Notes: generated by a model from the sequence alone, not told the origin. A DNA stretch of 64,000 nt from Halorubrum aethiopicum (GCF_001542905.1 NZ_LOAJ01000001.1:2852001-2916000); one strand, 5' to 3'. Counted from the stretch's first letter, positions 1-8,349 are shown. Translations and numbers: made by a program.

Positions 1-26
1 ACGAATCCGGCGGTGGCTGTCGCCAT
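1..26 (-). CDS. Start of an unidentified gene, cut by the window edge
   Basis: A minus-strand ATG at 24-26 opens a frame that runs off the left edge after eight codons (MATATAGF). The start is supported by an upstream TATA-like element (TTTAT on the minus strand, near 50-56), about 27 bases from the ATG, the same spacing seen at other genes here. Too little protein is visible to assign any function. The call rests on the promoter-start geometry only. Confidence 0.45.
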
Positions 27-49
27 ACGTCCCGTGTCGTCGAACGGCG

Positions 50-56
50 CATAAAC
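50..56 (-). promoter_or_regulatory. TATA box for the edge gene
   Basis: GTTTATG on the minus strand, centred about 27 bases before the ATG at 26, consistent with a leaderless transcript. Confidence 0.5.
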
Positions 57-90
57 CTGATCCCGGCGGCCGTCTCCGCCTCGCCGGACG

Positions 91-834
91 CTACACCGAG
101 ACGGTCGCGAGGTCGCTCTCCAGCTCCTCGACGAACTCGTTGTACGCCTCGACGAAGCCCGCGAACGGCTCGGCGTACTCGCGCACGTCGGCCGCTGAGG
201 GGGCCTCGTACTGCGAGAGGAGGTAGAGCCCGCCGGAGCCGCCGACGCGGAGGTACGACACCGATCCCTCCTCCCACTTCAGCTCCCAGCGGTCCCCGCC
301 GACGCGGGCGGTGAACGTCCCGTACTCGTCGCCCTCGTAGCGGTACACCTCGCCGGCGATGACGCCGCAGGTCTCGCGGATCGAGTCGAGCACCCGGTCG
401 CGCTCGGCGACGACCCCGTCGGTCGAGGCGGGCTCCGGGAACTCCGCGGAGACGCCGTCGAGCACGCCCGACAGCGAGTCGACGTACGCGTTCCAGGCGG
501 CCACCATGTTCGGGTAGTCCTCGAGGGCGGCCGACAGCCCCGCGGGATCGGGGGGCTGTTTCGTCGAGACGACGTAGGTGTCCGAGCCGCGCTTCGGGGA
601 GAACAGCAGGAACTCCAGCTCGCCGGCCTCGTGTTTGACGGTCCACTCGCCGGCGTCGGTCTCCAGCGTCTCCCGGCCGTAGTCGCCGCCCTGGAGCTTC
701 GCGAGCCGGTAGGCGATCCCACCGGCGTGGTCGCGGACCGCGGCGACCAACTCGTCGCGCCGGTCCGCCACCGCCTCCGCGTCGGACACGTCGAGGTCGA
801 TGCCGAGCCCGGCCGTCTCGGAAGGGGAACTCAC
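91..834 (-). CDS. Conserved haloarchaeal protein with an internal duplication
   Basis: A 247-residue soluble acidic protein with no signal peptide or membrane segment. Its two halves resemble each other: residues about 36-125 and 155-243 both run through a Tyr/Gly-containing start (GGDYG, GDEYG), a WT/WEL strand, a stretch of beta-type sequence, and an alpha-helical end (AAWNAYVDSL, EAYNEFVEEL). It therefore looks like a tandem two-domain fold. The start is a GTG at 832-834; a TATA-like GGTTAACC at 858-865 lies 27 bases upstream, which supports this start and a leaderless mRNA. I do not recognise a function. It is transcribed separately from the FtsZ-like gene behind it. Confidence 0.75.
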   Translation of the reverse strand: MSSPSETAGLGIDLDVSDAEAVADRRDELVAAVRDHAGGIAYRLAKLQGGDYGRETLETDAGEWTVKHEAGELEFLLFSPKRGSDTYVVSTKQPPDPAGLSAALEDYPNMVAAWNAYVDSLSGVLDGVSAEFPEPASTDGVVAERDRVLDSIRETCGVIAGEVYRYEGDEYGTFTARVGGDRWELKWEEGSVSYLRVGGSGGLYLLSQYEAPSAADVREYAEPFAGFVEAYNEFVEELESDLATVSV

Positions 835-857
835 GTCCCGACGGGGGCGACGAACGG

Positions 858-865
858 GGTTAACC
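858..865 (-). promoter_or_regulatory. TATA-like element GGTTAACC
   Basis: Centred 27 bases upstream of the GTG start at 834; fits the leaderless spacing used across the window. Confidence 0.5.
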
Positions 866-879
866 GGTTCGGTCGGGAA

Positions 880-2037
880 CTACTCGGTTCGATCCGGGAT
901 CGACGCGCGGATCTCGCGGATCCGCTCGGGCTCGTCGATCCCCGACCGCAACACGATCGCGAACACCGCCTCGCCGTCGGGGACCGGCGCGTCCCCGCTC
1001 AAGATCGCGCCGGAGCCGGTCTCCTCGGCGAGCCACCGCCGCCCGTCGGCGATCGCCTCCCGGTTGAGCCAGGCGGGCGGCCCGCCGACGACGAGCAGGG
1101 TCCGGTCGGCGCGGCCCTCGGGGACCTCGACCGTGTTCTTCCCGCGGGTCGCCTTCCGGATGACCGTCTCGACGGCCGACACCGCGGCGCTCGTGTCCAC
1201 CTTCTCCGGCTCCGAGGAGCCGAACAGCCCGAGTCCGAACCGCGACTCCGTCTTCGGGGACTCGACCGCCTGGGTCGCGTAGCCCAGCGCGGCGATCTCC
1301 CCGTCGTCGCCGACCGCGCGGGCGACGTCGCTGGCGTCGAGCACCTGCTGGGGGGTGACGGCGTCCTCGTCGCCCTCGCCGGCCCCGAACAGCGCCGCGA
1401 TCCGGTCGGCGACGACCCCGTTCAGCCGGTCGCGAGCGTCCGCCACCGTCTCGCCGCCGCCGAGCCACGCGTCCGTGTCGAAGGGGAAGACGGCGGCCGT
1501 CCGCTCCGAGAGCGCCCCGAGCGTCCGGGCCGCGTTCCGCTCCGCGAGCGGCCGTCGCGGGCTCGGGCCCCCCTCGTCGCCGTCCCTCGGTGTCGCCCCC
1601 GTCTCCGCGTTCGGGTCGCTCTCGGCGGGCGTCGGGAGGACCGCGACCGCGTACACCGGCGCGTCGTACAGCGTCTCGAGCTCCGCGGCGAGCGCCGGGG
1701 CCGCGCCGCCGCCGGCCGCGCCGCCGACCCCGACGACGAGGAGGAACGCCTCGGCGAGCGACGGGCGCTGGTCGTCGAGCGCGCGACCGAGCTCGCTCGC
1801 GTGGACCTCGCCGAGCTCCCGGCCGGCGTGGAGGTCGCCGTCGAGCCCGTCGCCGCCGGCGGCGTCCCCGAACCGGTACCGGCGCTCCTCGCCGAGCGCC
1901 TCCAGCGAGTCGAGCGCCGCCATGTCCGTGTCGAACGCGGAGACGCCGTGGAGGAAGGGATCCCCGTCGTGGTCGGCCGCGAGCCGGTCCGCGATCCGGC
2001 CGCCCGCCCCGCCGAGGCCGATGACGTGTACGCGCAT
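880..2037 (-). CDS. Divergent tubulin/FtsZ-superfamily protein (CetZ/FtsZ3-like)
   Basis: A 385-residue protein that begins MRVHVIGLGGAGGRIADRL, the nucleotide-binding N-terminal loop of the FtsZ/tubulin fold. At about residues 101-112 it has GVGGAAGGGAAP in the place of the tubulin signature GGGTGTG. Thr/Ser in that loop is replaced by Ala, so GTP phosphate binding is probably altered. The C-terminal half has LNGVVADRIAALFGAG followed by TPQQVLDASDVARAV, where FtsZ carries its T7 region. Haloarchaea encode FtsZ1, FtsZ2, several CetZ shape proteins and a non-canonical group; this one fits the non-canonical group best. Role in division or shape is inference. A TATA element (CATAAATCC, near 2064) lies 27 bases before the ATG and overlaps the end of the permease gene. 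Confidence 0.7.
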   Translation of the reverse strand: MRVHVIGLGGAGGRIADRLAADHDGDPFLHGVSAFDTDMAALDSLEALGEERRYRFGDAAGGDGLDGDLHAGRELGEVHASELGRALDDQRPSLAEAFLLVVGVGGAAGGGAAPALAAELETLYDAPVYAVAVLPTPAESDPNAETGATPRDGDEGGPSPRRPLAERNAARTLGALSERTAAVFPFDTDAWLGGGETVADARDRLNGVVADRIAALFGAGEGDEDAVTPQQVLDASDVARAVGDDGEIAALGYATQAVESPKTESRFGLGLFGSSEPEKVDTSAAVSAVETVIRKATRGKNTVEVPEGRADRTLLVVGGPPAWLNREAIADGRRWLAEETGSGAILSGDAPVPDGEAVFAIVLRSGIDEPERIREIRASIPDRTE

Positions 2038-2062
2038 ACGTCCCCGGTCGGCGAACGGGGAT

Positions 2063-3316
2063 TTATGACCTTCGGCCGCCCGCGGGGCGGTCGCGGTCGC
2101 CGGGGACGCCGGGCCAGTCGTCGTCGTCCCGGGGAGAATCCGACGCGCCGGAGGCCGCCGAGCCGGACGCGTCCGGGGCGTCCGACGCGTCGTCGCCGGA
2201 GACCGTCCACGCGAACTCGTCGAGGCGGCGCTGGCCGTCGGGGAGCCGCTCCGCCGGGTCCTCCGGCTCCACGCCGAGCAGGCGGGGCAGCGCGGTGTCC
2301 CCGAACGTCAACACGAGCACCAACACGATCGGCGCGAGAAAGAGGCCGTGGAAGCCGAACACGACCGGGCCGAAGATGTACGCGAGCATCAACAGCCCGA
2401 CGTGGGTCGTCTTCCCGCTGAAGTACGGCCGCAACACGATGTCCGGGATCGTGTCGACGACGACGACCGCCACGAGGAGGAAGCCGACGACGTACGCCAA
2501 CAGCCCGGTGTCACCCCCCATGACCGTCGGAACCGCCGTCACCGCCGCCAGCGGCAGGTAGACGATCTTCATGCCGATGACGGGGATCAGGCTCGCGATG
2601 CCGGTGAGCGCTCCCGCGAGCGTCGGGTACGGAACGGCGACGGCCTCGGGCGCGACCACGTTGTAGCCGGTGTACGTCGCGATCGCGATGATCGAGATGG
2701 CGATGACGTTGAGCAGGTTCCCGTACAACACCGCCTCGAGCTCCGCGTCCGCGGCCTCGAAGTACTCGCGGACGATCGCGTCGTCGTCGAAGCGGAGCAC
2801 CCACTCGTGGAACTTCGAGCCGTCGAGGAGCAGGTAGTAGGTGACCACGACGGTGATGAGGAGGTTCAAGAGGAGTCCGGAGACCGTGTTCGTCAACAGC
2901 GCGGCGTTGTCGAGGAGGAAGTCGATCAGCGGGTCGAACTGCCCGGAGCGGTACGCCTCGACGACGTTCCCGAGAGAGAGGTTCGACAGCTCCGTCAGGC
3001 GCTCTACCCACTGGTTCCCCTCGCCGAGCGTCTCCGCGAGCGGGAACTCCTCGAGGAACCGCCGCGTCTCGACGACGAGAAGCACCACCGCGGAGCTCAA
3101 AAGCAGGATGAGCGGGACCGCTATCACCGAGAGCGCGGTCACCGCCCGGATCCGCGGGGGCAGCCGGAGCCGCTCGAGGTCGTGGTAGAACCGGCGGGTG
3201 GAGTAGTAGAGGAAGACGGCGACCGTGAGGGCGGCGACGAAGCGGTAGGCGATGTAGCCGGCGATGAGGGCGACCGTGAGGCCGAAGAGGGCGACGACGA
3301 AACGCTTCTCGTCCAT
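2063..3316 (-). CDS. AI-2E family transporter (PerM/UPF0118-type membrane protein)
   Basis: A 417-residue integral membrane protein. Two or three N-terminal membrane segments (residues about 5-85) are followed by a charged extracellular or cytoplasmic domain (90-135), then repeated hydrophobic segments ending near residue 335, including the family-typical FGPVVFGFHGLFLAPIVLV close to the last helix. The last 70 residues form an acidic, Ser/Ala/Asp-rich tail. The family includes exporters of AI-2, Na+/H+ antiporters and proteins of unknown substrate, so the transported molecule is not known. TATA (CGTTTATGTT, near 3343) sits 27 bases before the ATG, separating it from the glycosyltransferase upstream. 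Confidence 0.85.
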   Translation of the reverse strand: MDEKRFVVALFGLTVALIAGYIAYRFVAALTVAVFLYYSTRRFYHDLERLRLPPRIRAVTALSVIAVPLILLLSSAVVLLVVETRRFLEEFPLAETLGEGNQWVERLTELSNLSLGNVVEAYRSGQFDPLIDFLLDNAALLTNTVSGLLLNLLITVVVTYYLLLDGSKFHEWVLRFDDDAIVREYFEAADAELEAVLYGNLLNVIAISIIAIATYTGYNVVAPEAVAVPYPTLAGALTGIASLIPVIGMKIVYLPLAAVTAVPTVMGGDTGLLAYVVGFLLVAVVVVDTIPDIVLRPYFSGKTTHVGLLMLAYIFGPVVFGFHGLFLAPIVLVLVLTFGDTALPRLLGVEPEDPAERLPDGQRRLDEFAWTVSGDDASDAPDASGSAASGASDSPRDDDDWPGVPGDRDRPAGGRRS

Positions 3317-3370
3317 GCGTGGACGTGTTCGACCCGGAACATAAACGATGTGGAGGGTTCGAGATTCGCT

Positions 3371-4429
3371 TCAGTCTCCCGCCGACTCCGCCGCGAGCCC
3401 GTCGTCGGTCCCGTCGGATCGACCGTCGTCGGTCCCGTCGGATCGACCGTCGTCGGTCCCGTCGGATCGACCGCTCGTTACGTTCCCCGCCTCGTCCGTC
3501 GACGCCAGCCGCTCCTCGACGACGCGGTCCTGTCGGTCAAGCTGCTCGCGGTGGAGAGAGAGGATCATGTCGGCGAGCACGCCGAACACGAGCAGCTGCA
3601 TGCCGAGGATGATCGCGCCGGTCGCGGCGACCGCGACTATCTCGTGGCCGACCTCGAAGACGATCCACCGGTAGAGGACGAACGCGGCCATGAGGATCCC
3701 GGCGGCGGTCGACACCGTGCCGACGCTCCCGAAGTAGAAGAGCGGGTTGTTGGTCTTCGCCTTCCGGTACAACTCGAGAAAGATCACGCCGCCGTCGCGG
3801 ACCGGGTGGAGGTTCGTCGAGGAGCCGTCGGGACGCGGCCGGTAGGTGACGGGGACGACCGCCACCGCCACCCGCTGTTTCACGCACTCGACGGCCATCT
3901 CGGTCTCCACGCCGAACCCGTCTGCGGTCAGGTTGAGTCGGCGGAACGACTCGCGGGTGAACGCCCGGTACCCGGAGAGGATGTCCTCGTAGTCCTCGCC
4001 GTGGATCGCGCGGAACGCCCCGTTGATGATCCGGTTGCCGATGCGGTTCAGCCGCGTCATCGCGCCGGGGCGCATGTCCGCGAAGCGGTTCCCGATGACG
4101 TGATCGGCCTCCCCCTCGAAGAGCGGCGTCAACATCGCCTCGGCGTCCGCCGCGTCGTAGGTGTCGTCGGCGTCGGCCATCAGGACGTAGGGCGAATCGA
4201 CGTGATCGCGGACGGCCTCGCGGATCGCCTGGCCCTTGCCCTCGCCGGACTGGACGACGACGCGTGCGCCGGCCTCGCGGGCGAGCTCGCGGGTGCCGTC
4301 CGTCGACCCGCCGTCGATAACGAGGACCTCCCGGAGTCCCGCCTCCCGGAACGAGGAGACGACGGCCTCGACCGTCTCGGCCTCCTCGAAGGTGGGCAAC
4401 AGGACGCAGACGTCGTCGAAGTCGCTCAT
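3371..4429 (-). CDS. aglJ: AglJ-like dolichyl-phosphate hexosyltransferase (GT2) with a repeat tail
   Basis: A 352-residue GT-A glycosyltransferase of the type that adds the first sugar to dolichyl phosphate in haloarchaeal S-layer N-glycosylation. Visible landmarks: LLPTFEEAETVEAVV (donor-binding start), VIDGGSTDGT, and MADADDTYDAADA carrying the DxD-type metal site. GNRFADMRPGAMTRLNRIGNR resembles the family acceptor region, and two C-terminal membrane segments follow. I use the ATG at 4427-4429 (MSDFDD) rather than a longer start 25 codons upstream, because a TATA element (GAGTTTAGC, near 4457) lies 28 bases before it. The C-terminus carries an octapeptide repeated three times (GRSDGTDD), encoded by exact 24-bp repeats. 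Neighbouring GtrA, VTT and phosphatase-fold genes suggest an envelope-glycan region. Confidence 0.85.
   Translation of the reverse strand: MSDFDDVCVLLPTFEEAETVEAVVSSFREAGLREVLVIDGGSTDGTRELAREAGARVVVQSGEGKGQAIREAVRDHVDSPYVLMADADDTYDAADAEAMLTPLFEGEADHVIGNRFADMRPGAMTRLNRIGNRIINGAFRAIHGEDYEDILSGYRAFTRESFRRLNLTADGFGVETEMAVECVKQRVAVAVVPVTYRPRPDGSSTNLHPVRDGGVIFLELYRKAKTNNPLFYFGSVGTVSTAAGILMAAFVLYRWIVFEVGHEIVAVAATGAIILGMQLLVFGVLADMILSLHREQLDRQDRVVEERLASTDEAGNVTSGRSDGTDDGRSDGTDDGRSDGTDDGLAAESAGD
3401..3472. repeat. Three exact 24-bp tandem repeats inside aglJ
   Basis: Units 3401-3424, 3425-3448 and 3449-3472 are identical and begin GTCGTCGGTCCCGTCGG. Each encodes one GRSDGTDD octapeptide on the minus strand, keeping frame. 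Complete identity suggests recent slippage or unequal recombination. Confidence 0.95.
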
Positions 4430-4554
4430 CGTCCGGGCGATGTCGGCCGAGTCGCTAAACTCTGTCCCTCCGATCGCGAGACGCGGTCGGACCCGCGGTC
4501 GCAAAAGGCGGGACGACCCATACTCTCATGTATGCCTCCGACATACGTGGTAGC

Positions 4555-4935
4555 ATGTCACAGGCACTCGAAGAACACACCGAGGAACTGCTCAGCGCGG
4601 CTCGGACCGCGACGGGGGACGAGCTCCGGAGCCTCACGTACTTCACCGAGGAGATGGTCGAACAGCTCTACTTGCGCAGCGACCTGAGCCGGACCGCCGA
4701 CCTCGTCGGGTTCGCCGAGAGCGAGCGACACGGCTTCCACGCGCAGTCGCTGTACGCCAACACGCAGCTCGGCGACTACTTCTTCACCGTCCGGGTGTTC
4801 GAGAACGGCTACCTCACCCGCGTCATCGCCAACGGCCACGGCGTCTGGGTGACGACCGACTCGATGGAGATCGACCGCTTCGAGGAGCTCGCCAGCGCGC
4901 TCGCGGAGATCCTCCGCTCGTTCGATCCGGTCTGA
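4555..4935 (+). CDS. Conserved haloarchaeal protein (DUF7522-type, from memory)
   Basis: A 126-residue cytosolic protein starting MSQALEEHTEELLSAART. The conserved core LRSLTYFTEEMVEQLYLRSDL, then DYFFTVRVFENGYLTRV and a C-terminal helix FEELASALAEIL, matches a small alpha/beta family that is common in haloarchaea and has no assigned function. A start nine codons upstream (4528) is possible; I prefer 4555 because the family normally opens at this Met. It diverges from aglJ and converges on the VTT gene. Confidence 0.7.
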   Translation: MSQALEEHTEELLSAARTATGDELRSLTYFTEEMVEQLYLRSDLSRTADLVGFAESERHGFHAQSLYANTQLGDYFFTVRVFENGYLTRVIANGHGVWVTTDSMEIDRFEELASALAEILRSFDPV

Positions 4936-4988
4936 GTTCGCTCGTTCGATCCGATTGAAGGCGGTTGAAGGCCTTCGGCCGCGCCGGC

Positions 4989-5591
4989 TCAAAACACCGT
5001 GAAAAGCCCGCCGACGAACGCGACGGTGACGACGAGCCGACCGAGGCTCCCGAGGAACGTCGCCACGGCGAACCGGGTGTAGTCGCGCTCGAGGACCGCG
5101 AACGCGTATATCGAGATGGTGTCGGGGAAGAAGGGGACCGACAGCGCCATCGCGAGGCCGCCGTAGCCGTACCGCTGGGCGAGCTCGACCGACCGCTTCT
5201 CCGACCACTCCATGACGTTCCACCGCGAGCGCCGGAGCCACCGGACGACCGGGCCGGACCGCTTGACCTCCTGGCCGATGTGGAACGCGAACAGGCTGCC
5301 GACCGCCTTCCCGGTCGCGCTGACGAGCATGATGCTCCCGAGGTGCGCCCACGGCGGGAGCCCGAGGTCGATCGGCGCGACGAGGACGACCTCGCTCGGG
5401 CCGGGGAGCGCGAACGCGATCAGGAACGAGTAGACGAAGACGATGCCCATGCCGGGCCAGCCCGTCGCCGACTCGACGAGCGACTCGAAGCCCCCGCCGA
5501 ACGCCGAGAGCACTCCGTCGACCGCGAGCGGGGGAGCCGAGGCGAGCGGGAGGGACGAGACGAGCGGGACGAGCGGCGTCACGGAGCTCAC
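4989..5591 (-). CDS. VTT-domain (DedA/YqaA-type) membrane protein
   Basis: A 200-residue polytopic membrane protein. It has the VTT core: a hydrophobic IVFVYSFLIAFALPGPSE re-entrant segment (residues about 50-70), SATGKAVGSLFAFHIGQ (about 100-117), and MALSVPFFPDTISIYAFA, which holds the Pro/Asp motif typical of the YqaA branch. Members act as lipid scramblases or flippases of polyprenyl lipids, so in this neighbourhood a role in moving dolichyl-linked intermediates is plausible, though that is inference. It overlaps gtrA upstream by four bases (ATGA), so the two are translationally coupled. Confidence 0.8.
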   Translation of the reverse strand: MSSVTPLVPLVSSLPLASAPPLAVDGVLSAFGGGFESLVESATGWPGMGIVFVYSFLIAFALPGPSEVVLVAPIDLGLPPWAHLGSIMLVSATGKAVGSLFAFHIGQEVKRSGPVVRWLRRSRWNVMEWSEKRSVELAQRYGYGGLAMALSVPFFPDTISIYAFAVLERDYTRFAVATFLGSLGRLVVTVAFVGGLFTVF

Positions 5592-6016
5592 GTGTCACCC
5601 CACGTCCATCGAGCATCAAGGACGTATCGGTAGAGGCCGCTGAGGAAGATCGCGACCGCGTTCGCGACGAGGTACATGATCTCCCCCCACTCGACGAGCG
5701 CGAAGAGGATGGCGAGCTGGATCGGGATCGCGGTACCGCGGACCAGGTTCGTCTTGAGCAGCCCCGAGAGGTACCCGATCCGGCCGGTGTTCCGCGAGGC
5801 GCGGAAGGTCCAGGCGTTGTTGAGGACGTACGAGAACACGATCGTGATCTCGATGGCGATCGTCGCGCCGAGCAGGTAGTTCAGTCCCGCGGCGTCGACG
5901 AAGAGCCATAAAAGCGCCATCTGGACCGCGGACGCGACGAGCCCGACCGTGACGAAGCGCCGGAGCTGGACGGCGAGCGGCCCGTAGACGAGACCGCGAA
6001 GGAGCGACCGGACCAT
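5588..6016 (-). CDS. GtrA family membrane protein
   Basis: A 142-residue protein with four membrane segments. The N-terminal RRFVTVGLVASAVQMALLWL is the GtrA opening, AIEITIVFSYVLNNAWTFR carries the conserved NxxWTFR, and YRYVLDARWTW ends the domain. GtrA proteins are thought to help polyprenyl-phosphate-linked sugars cross the membrane during glycan modification. The gene begins at 6016, directly next to the stop of the phosphatase-fold gene (6017-6019), and its end overlaps the VTT gene by four bases. The three genes 7471-4989 therefore form an operon. Confidence 0.88.
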   Translation of the reverse strand: MVRSLLRGLVYGPLAVQLRRFVTVGLVASAVQMALLWLFVDAAGLNYLLGATIAIEITIVFSYVLNNAWTFRASRNTGRIGYLSGLLKTNLVRGTAIPIQLAILFALVEWGEIMYLVANAVAIFLSGLYRYVLDARWTWGDT

Positions 6017-7471
6017 CTATCGGTAGCCCAGCGCCTCCAGACGAGCGTTGAGGTCCTCGTCCACGGACCCGTCCCCCTCCTCGCCCGTGCCGTCCCCGCC
6101 GTCCCCCCCGCGCCCGCCGGCGCGGACCGCCTCGGCGTGCGCCTCGGCGAGCGGGGCGAACCGGTCGACGACCGCCCGGTCGTCTTCGGTCGGGTCCACG
6201 GAGCGGTCGGTCGCCTGGAGCGGGTCCGAGGGGCGGTGGTACAGCTCGGTCGTCCCGGCGTCGACGTTCTCGATGTAGGTCCACTCGCGGTCGCGGACGC
6301 TCACGTACAGCTCCCCGTCCTCGAGCGATCGGGGGATCGGCTGTGCGGTGACCTCCTCGTCGCGAACGGTGACCGAGACCACGGGCTCGTCGGGGGGCTC
6401 CTCGCCGTCGATCGCGGTCGGCGCGAGGCTCGTCCCCGTCCACTCCGCCGGCGCGTCGACGCCCAGCAGATCGGTCACGGTCGGCGGGATCGCGTCGAGG
6501 CCGACCTGCCGGTCGACCCGCCCGCCCGACGCTCCGGGGACGTCGACGACGAGCGGGACCCGGATCAGCTCGTCGTACAGCTTCGGGTAGTGCGCGAGGT
6601 GCCCGTGCTCCTGGAACTCCTCGCCGTGGTCGCCGGCGAGGACGACCGCGGTGTCGTCGTCGACGCCCGCCGCCGAGAGCGTCTCGAGGACCCGGCCGAC
6701 GCTGGCGTCGATCTGGCGGACGGCGGCCTGATACAGCGTCCGGAGCTCCTCGAGGGTCCGGTCGTCGACGTCCAGCCCGAGCCCCGTCCGGGTGTGCGCG
6801 TGGAGCATCCGGTGGGTCCCGAGCCAGTTCGAGGACACCTCGCGGATGTACCTCGGTGCCGGAACGTACGGGGTGTGCGCGTCCATGTAGTGGATCCAGA
6901 GGAAGAAGGGGCCGTCGGCTCCCTCGATGAACTCCGTCGCGGCGTGTTCCACGTCGAACATCCGGGAGGTGTCGAGGAACGGCCGGTCGTCGGTCTCGCC
7001 GCGGATCCACGACCCCGCCCGCCTGAGCGGCGACGTCGCGAGCTGGATCCACGCCTCGACGGTCGGGTGGGTCGCGAGGTAGCGGCTGTAGACGCTCGAC
7101 CCGACGCTGGCGACGAACGGCTCGAACTCGTCGAAGCCGTCGTCGTATCCCCAGTGGGAGGTGAGAAAGCCGTTGGCGGCGTTGAATCCGGCGGTCGAGA
7201 GGTCGGCGTCGGCGAGCGTCCCCGCGAGCGTCGACGCGCCCTCGACGCCGATGTCGCCGGTGCCGGTGAACACGTCCTTCGAGGCCAGGATGGACGGGAA
7301 CGAGAAGGGGGTCCAGTTGCCCGTCGCGAAGGCGTGATCGAAGACGGTTCCACGGTCGGCGAGCGAGTCGATGACCGGCGTGTATCGCGTCTCGTCGTAC
7401 GTTCCGACCGCGTCCGCCCGGAGCGAGTCGACCGTGACGAGGACGACGTTCGAGACGTCGGGGTCACCCAC
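6017..7471 (-). CDS. Sulfatase-like alkaline-phosphatase-superfamily hydrolase/transferase
   Basis: A 484-residue enzyme of the sulfatase/phosphoglycerol-transferase fold. Metal-site residues are visible in VTVDSLRADAVGTY (Asp15) and AGDHGEEFQEHGHLAHYP (about 295-312). At the nucleophile position it has NWTPFSFPS, so Thr54 replaces the formylglycine Cys/Ser of true sulfatases. This favours a phosphoglycerol transferase or phosphodiesterase, as in LtaS-type enzymes, over sulfate ester hydrolysis. No membrane segment is seen. The C-terminus ends NARLEALGYR, common in haloarchaeal homologues. The start is a GTG at 7469-7471. It leads the operon with gtrA and the VTT gene, suggesting modification of surface glycans or lipids. 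Confidence 0.82.
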   Translation of the reverse strand: MGDPDVSNVVLVTVDSLRADAVGTYDETRYTPVIDSLADRGTVFDHAFATGNWTPFSFPSILASKDVFTGTGDIGVEGASTLAGTLADADLSTAGFNAANGFLTSHWGYDDGFDEFEPFVASVGSSVYSRYLATHPTVEAWIQLATSPLRRAGSWIRGETDDRPFLDTSRMFDVEHAATEFIEGADGPFFLWIHYMDAHTPYVPAPRYIREVSSNWLGTHRMLHAHTRTGLGLDVDDRTLEELRTLYQAAVRQIDASVGRVLETLSAAGVDDDTAVVLAGDHGEEFQEHGHLAHYPKLYDELIRVPLVVDVPGASGGRVDRQVGLDAIPPTVTDLLGVDAPAEWTGTSLAPTAIDGEEPPDEPVVSVTVRDEEVTAQPIPRSLEDGELYVSVRDREWTYIENVDAGTTELYHRPSDPLQATDRSVDPTEDDRAVVDRFAPLAEAHAEAVRAGGRGGDGGDGTGEEGDGSVDEDLNARLEALGYR

Positions 7472-7617
7472 GGGTCGATGACACCCCCGTCGAGATTCCG
7501 GTCGAGAACGCGGTCACGATGGCTGTACCATGGTCAGTTTCGGCTTTTACCCTTTCGGTACCGCCGACGGCCCGCCTCGCGGATCCGGCCGCGGGACGGG
7601 TCGAGCCGGCCGCCATC

Positions 7618-8220
7618 TCACTCGCCCCCCTTCCGAAGCACTGCGTCCACGTACTCGTCGGCGACGCGCCGCGCCGCGGCGAGCTCCTCGGGGTCCTCCA
7701 ACACCGCCGCCCTGGTGCGTGCCCCGTCGACGACCGTCATGAGCCCGTTCGCGACGTGTTCGGCGTCCGCGTCCGCGAAGACTCCCTCGGCGATCCCGTC
7801 GTCGATCACCGTCCGAAGCAGGTACCGGACGTACTCGTCGTTCCGCCGGAAACGCTCGCCGAACGCCTCCTTGTAGGGGGCTTGGCTCCGCATCTCCAGC
7901 ATCGCGACGAGCAGGTCGTAGTGCTCTTCGGCGTCGACGAGCAGCTTGTCCAAGAGCAGCTCCAGCCGCCGTTCCGGGTCGGTGGTCTCGACGTCGTGGA
8001 TCGCCTCGACGAACCGGTCGAGGATGTACTCGAGAAACGCCGCGAGCAGGTCCTCCTTCGTCTCGTAGTGGTAGTGGATCGCCGCGGTCGACTTCCCGTA
8101 CTCCCGGGCGATGCGTTTGATCGTGAGGTCCGCGTACCCGTGCTCGCGCAGGGCGCGATACGTCGAACGCATGATCTCCTCGTCCGCGTCCGAGACGGAC
8201 CGGTCCGGCGCGTCGGCCAT
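7618..8220 (-). CDS. TetR/AcrR-family transcriptional regulator
   Basis: A 200-residue repressor-type protein. The N-terminal helix-turn-helix spans residues about 15-55 with LTIKRIAREYGKSTAAIHYHY and TKEDLLAAFL, the classic TetR signature. The rest is an all-helical ligand and dimerisation domain that also contains EMRSQAPYKEAF, as in the second TetR gene of this window (EMRSQGPFNDRI). I use the ATG at 8218-8220 (MADAPDRS); a TATA (GGTTATG, near 8248) lies 28 bases upstream. A perfect palindrome at 8350-8365, between this gene and the divergent 8435 gene, is a candidate operator. Ligand and targets are unknown. Confidence 0.85.
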   Translation of the reverse strand: MADAPDRSVSDADEEIMRSTYRALREHGYADLTIKRIAREYGKSTAAIHYHYETKEDLLAAFLEYILDRFVEAIHDVETTDPERRLELLLDKLLVDAEEHYDLLVAMLEMRSQAPYKEAFGERFRRNDEYVRYLLRTVIDDGIAEGVFADADAEHVANGLMTVVDGARTRAAVLEDPEELAAARRVADEYVDAVLRKGGE

Positions 8221-8349
8221 TACCGCACCCTCTCTCCCCCGCCGCATAACCGTTTTGACTCCACGGTCAGGATCCCCGAGCCGCCACACCGGATCGGTTC
8301 CGTACACCGTCGTGTCGCCCTCGAGCGGACGCGTCCGTGTTCACGGCGT

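Noticed and set aside
631-2421. Long open frames on the strand opposite to the real genes (for example 631-2421, 2348-4687, 9265-11394, 18065-19858)
   Set aside because: GC-rich DNA keeps antisense frames open. Their proteins are low-complexity Arg/Pro/Gly-rich and match no family, while the other strand encodes recognisable enzymes at the same place.
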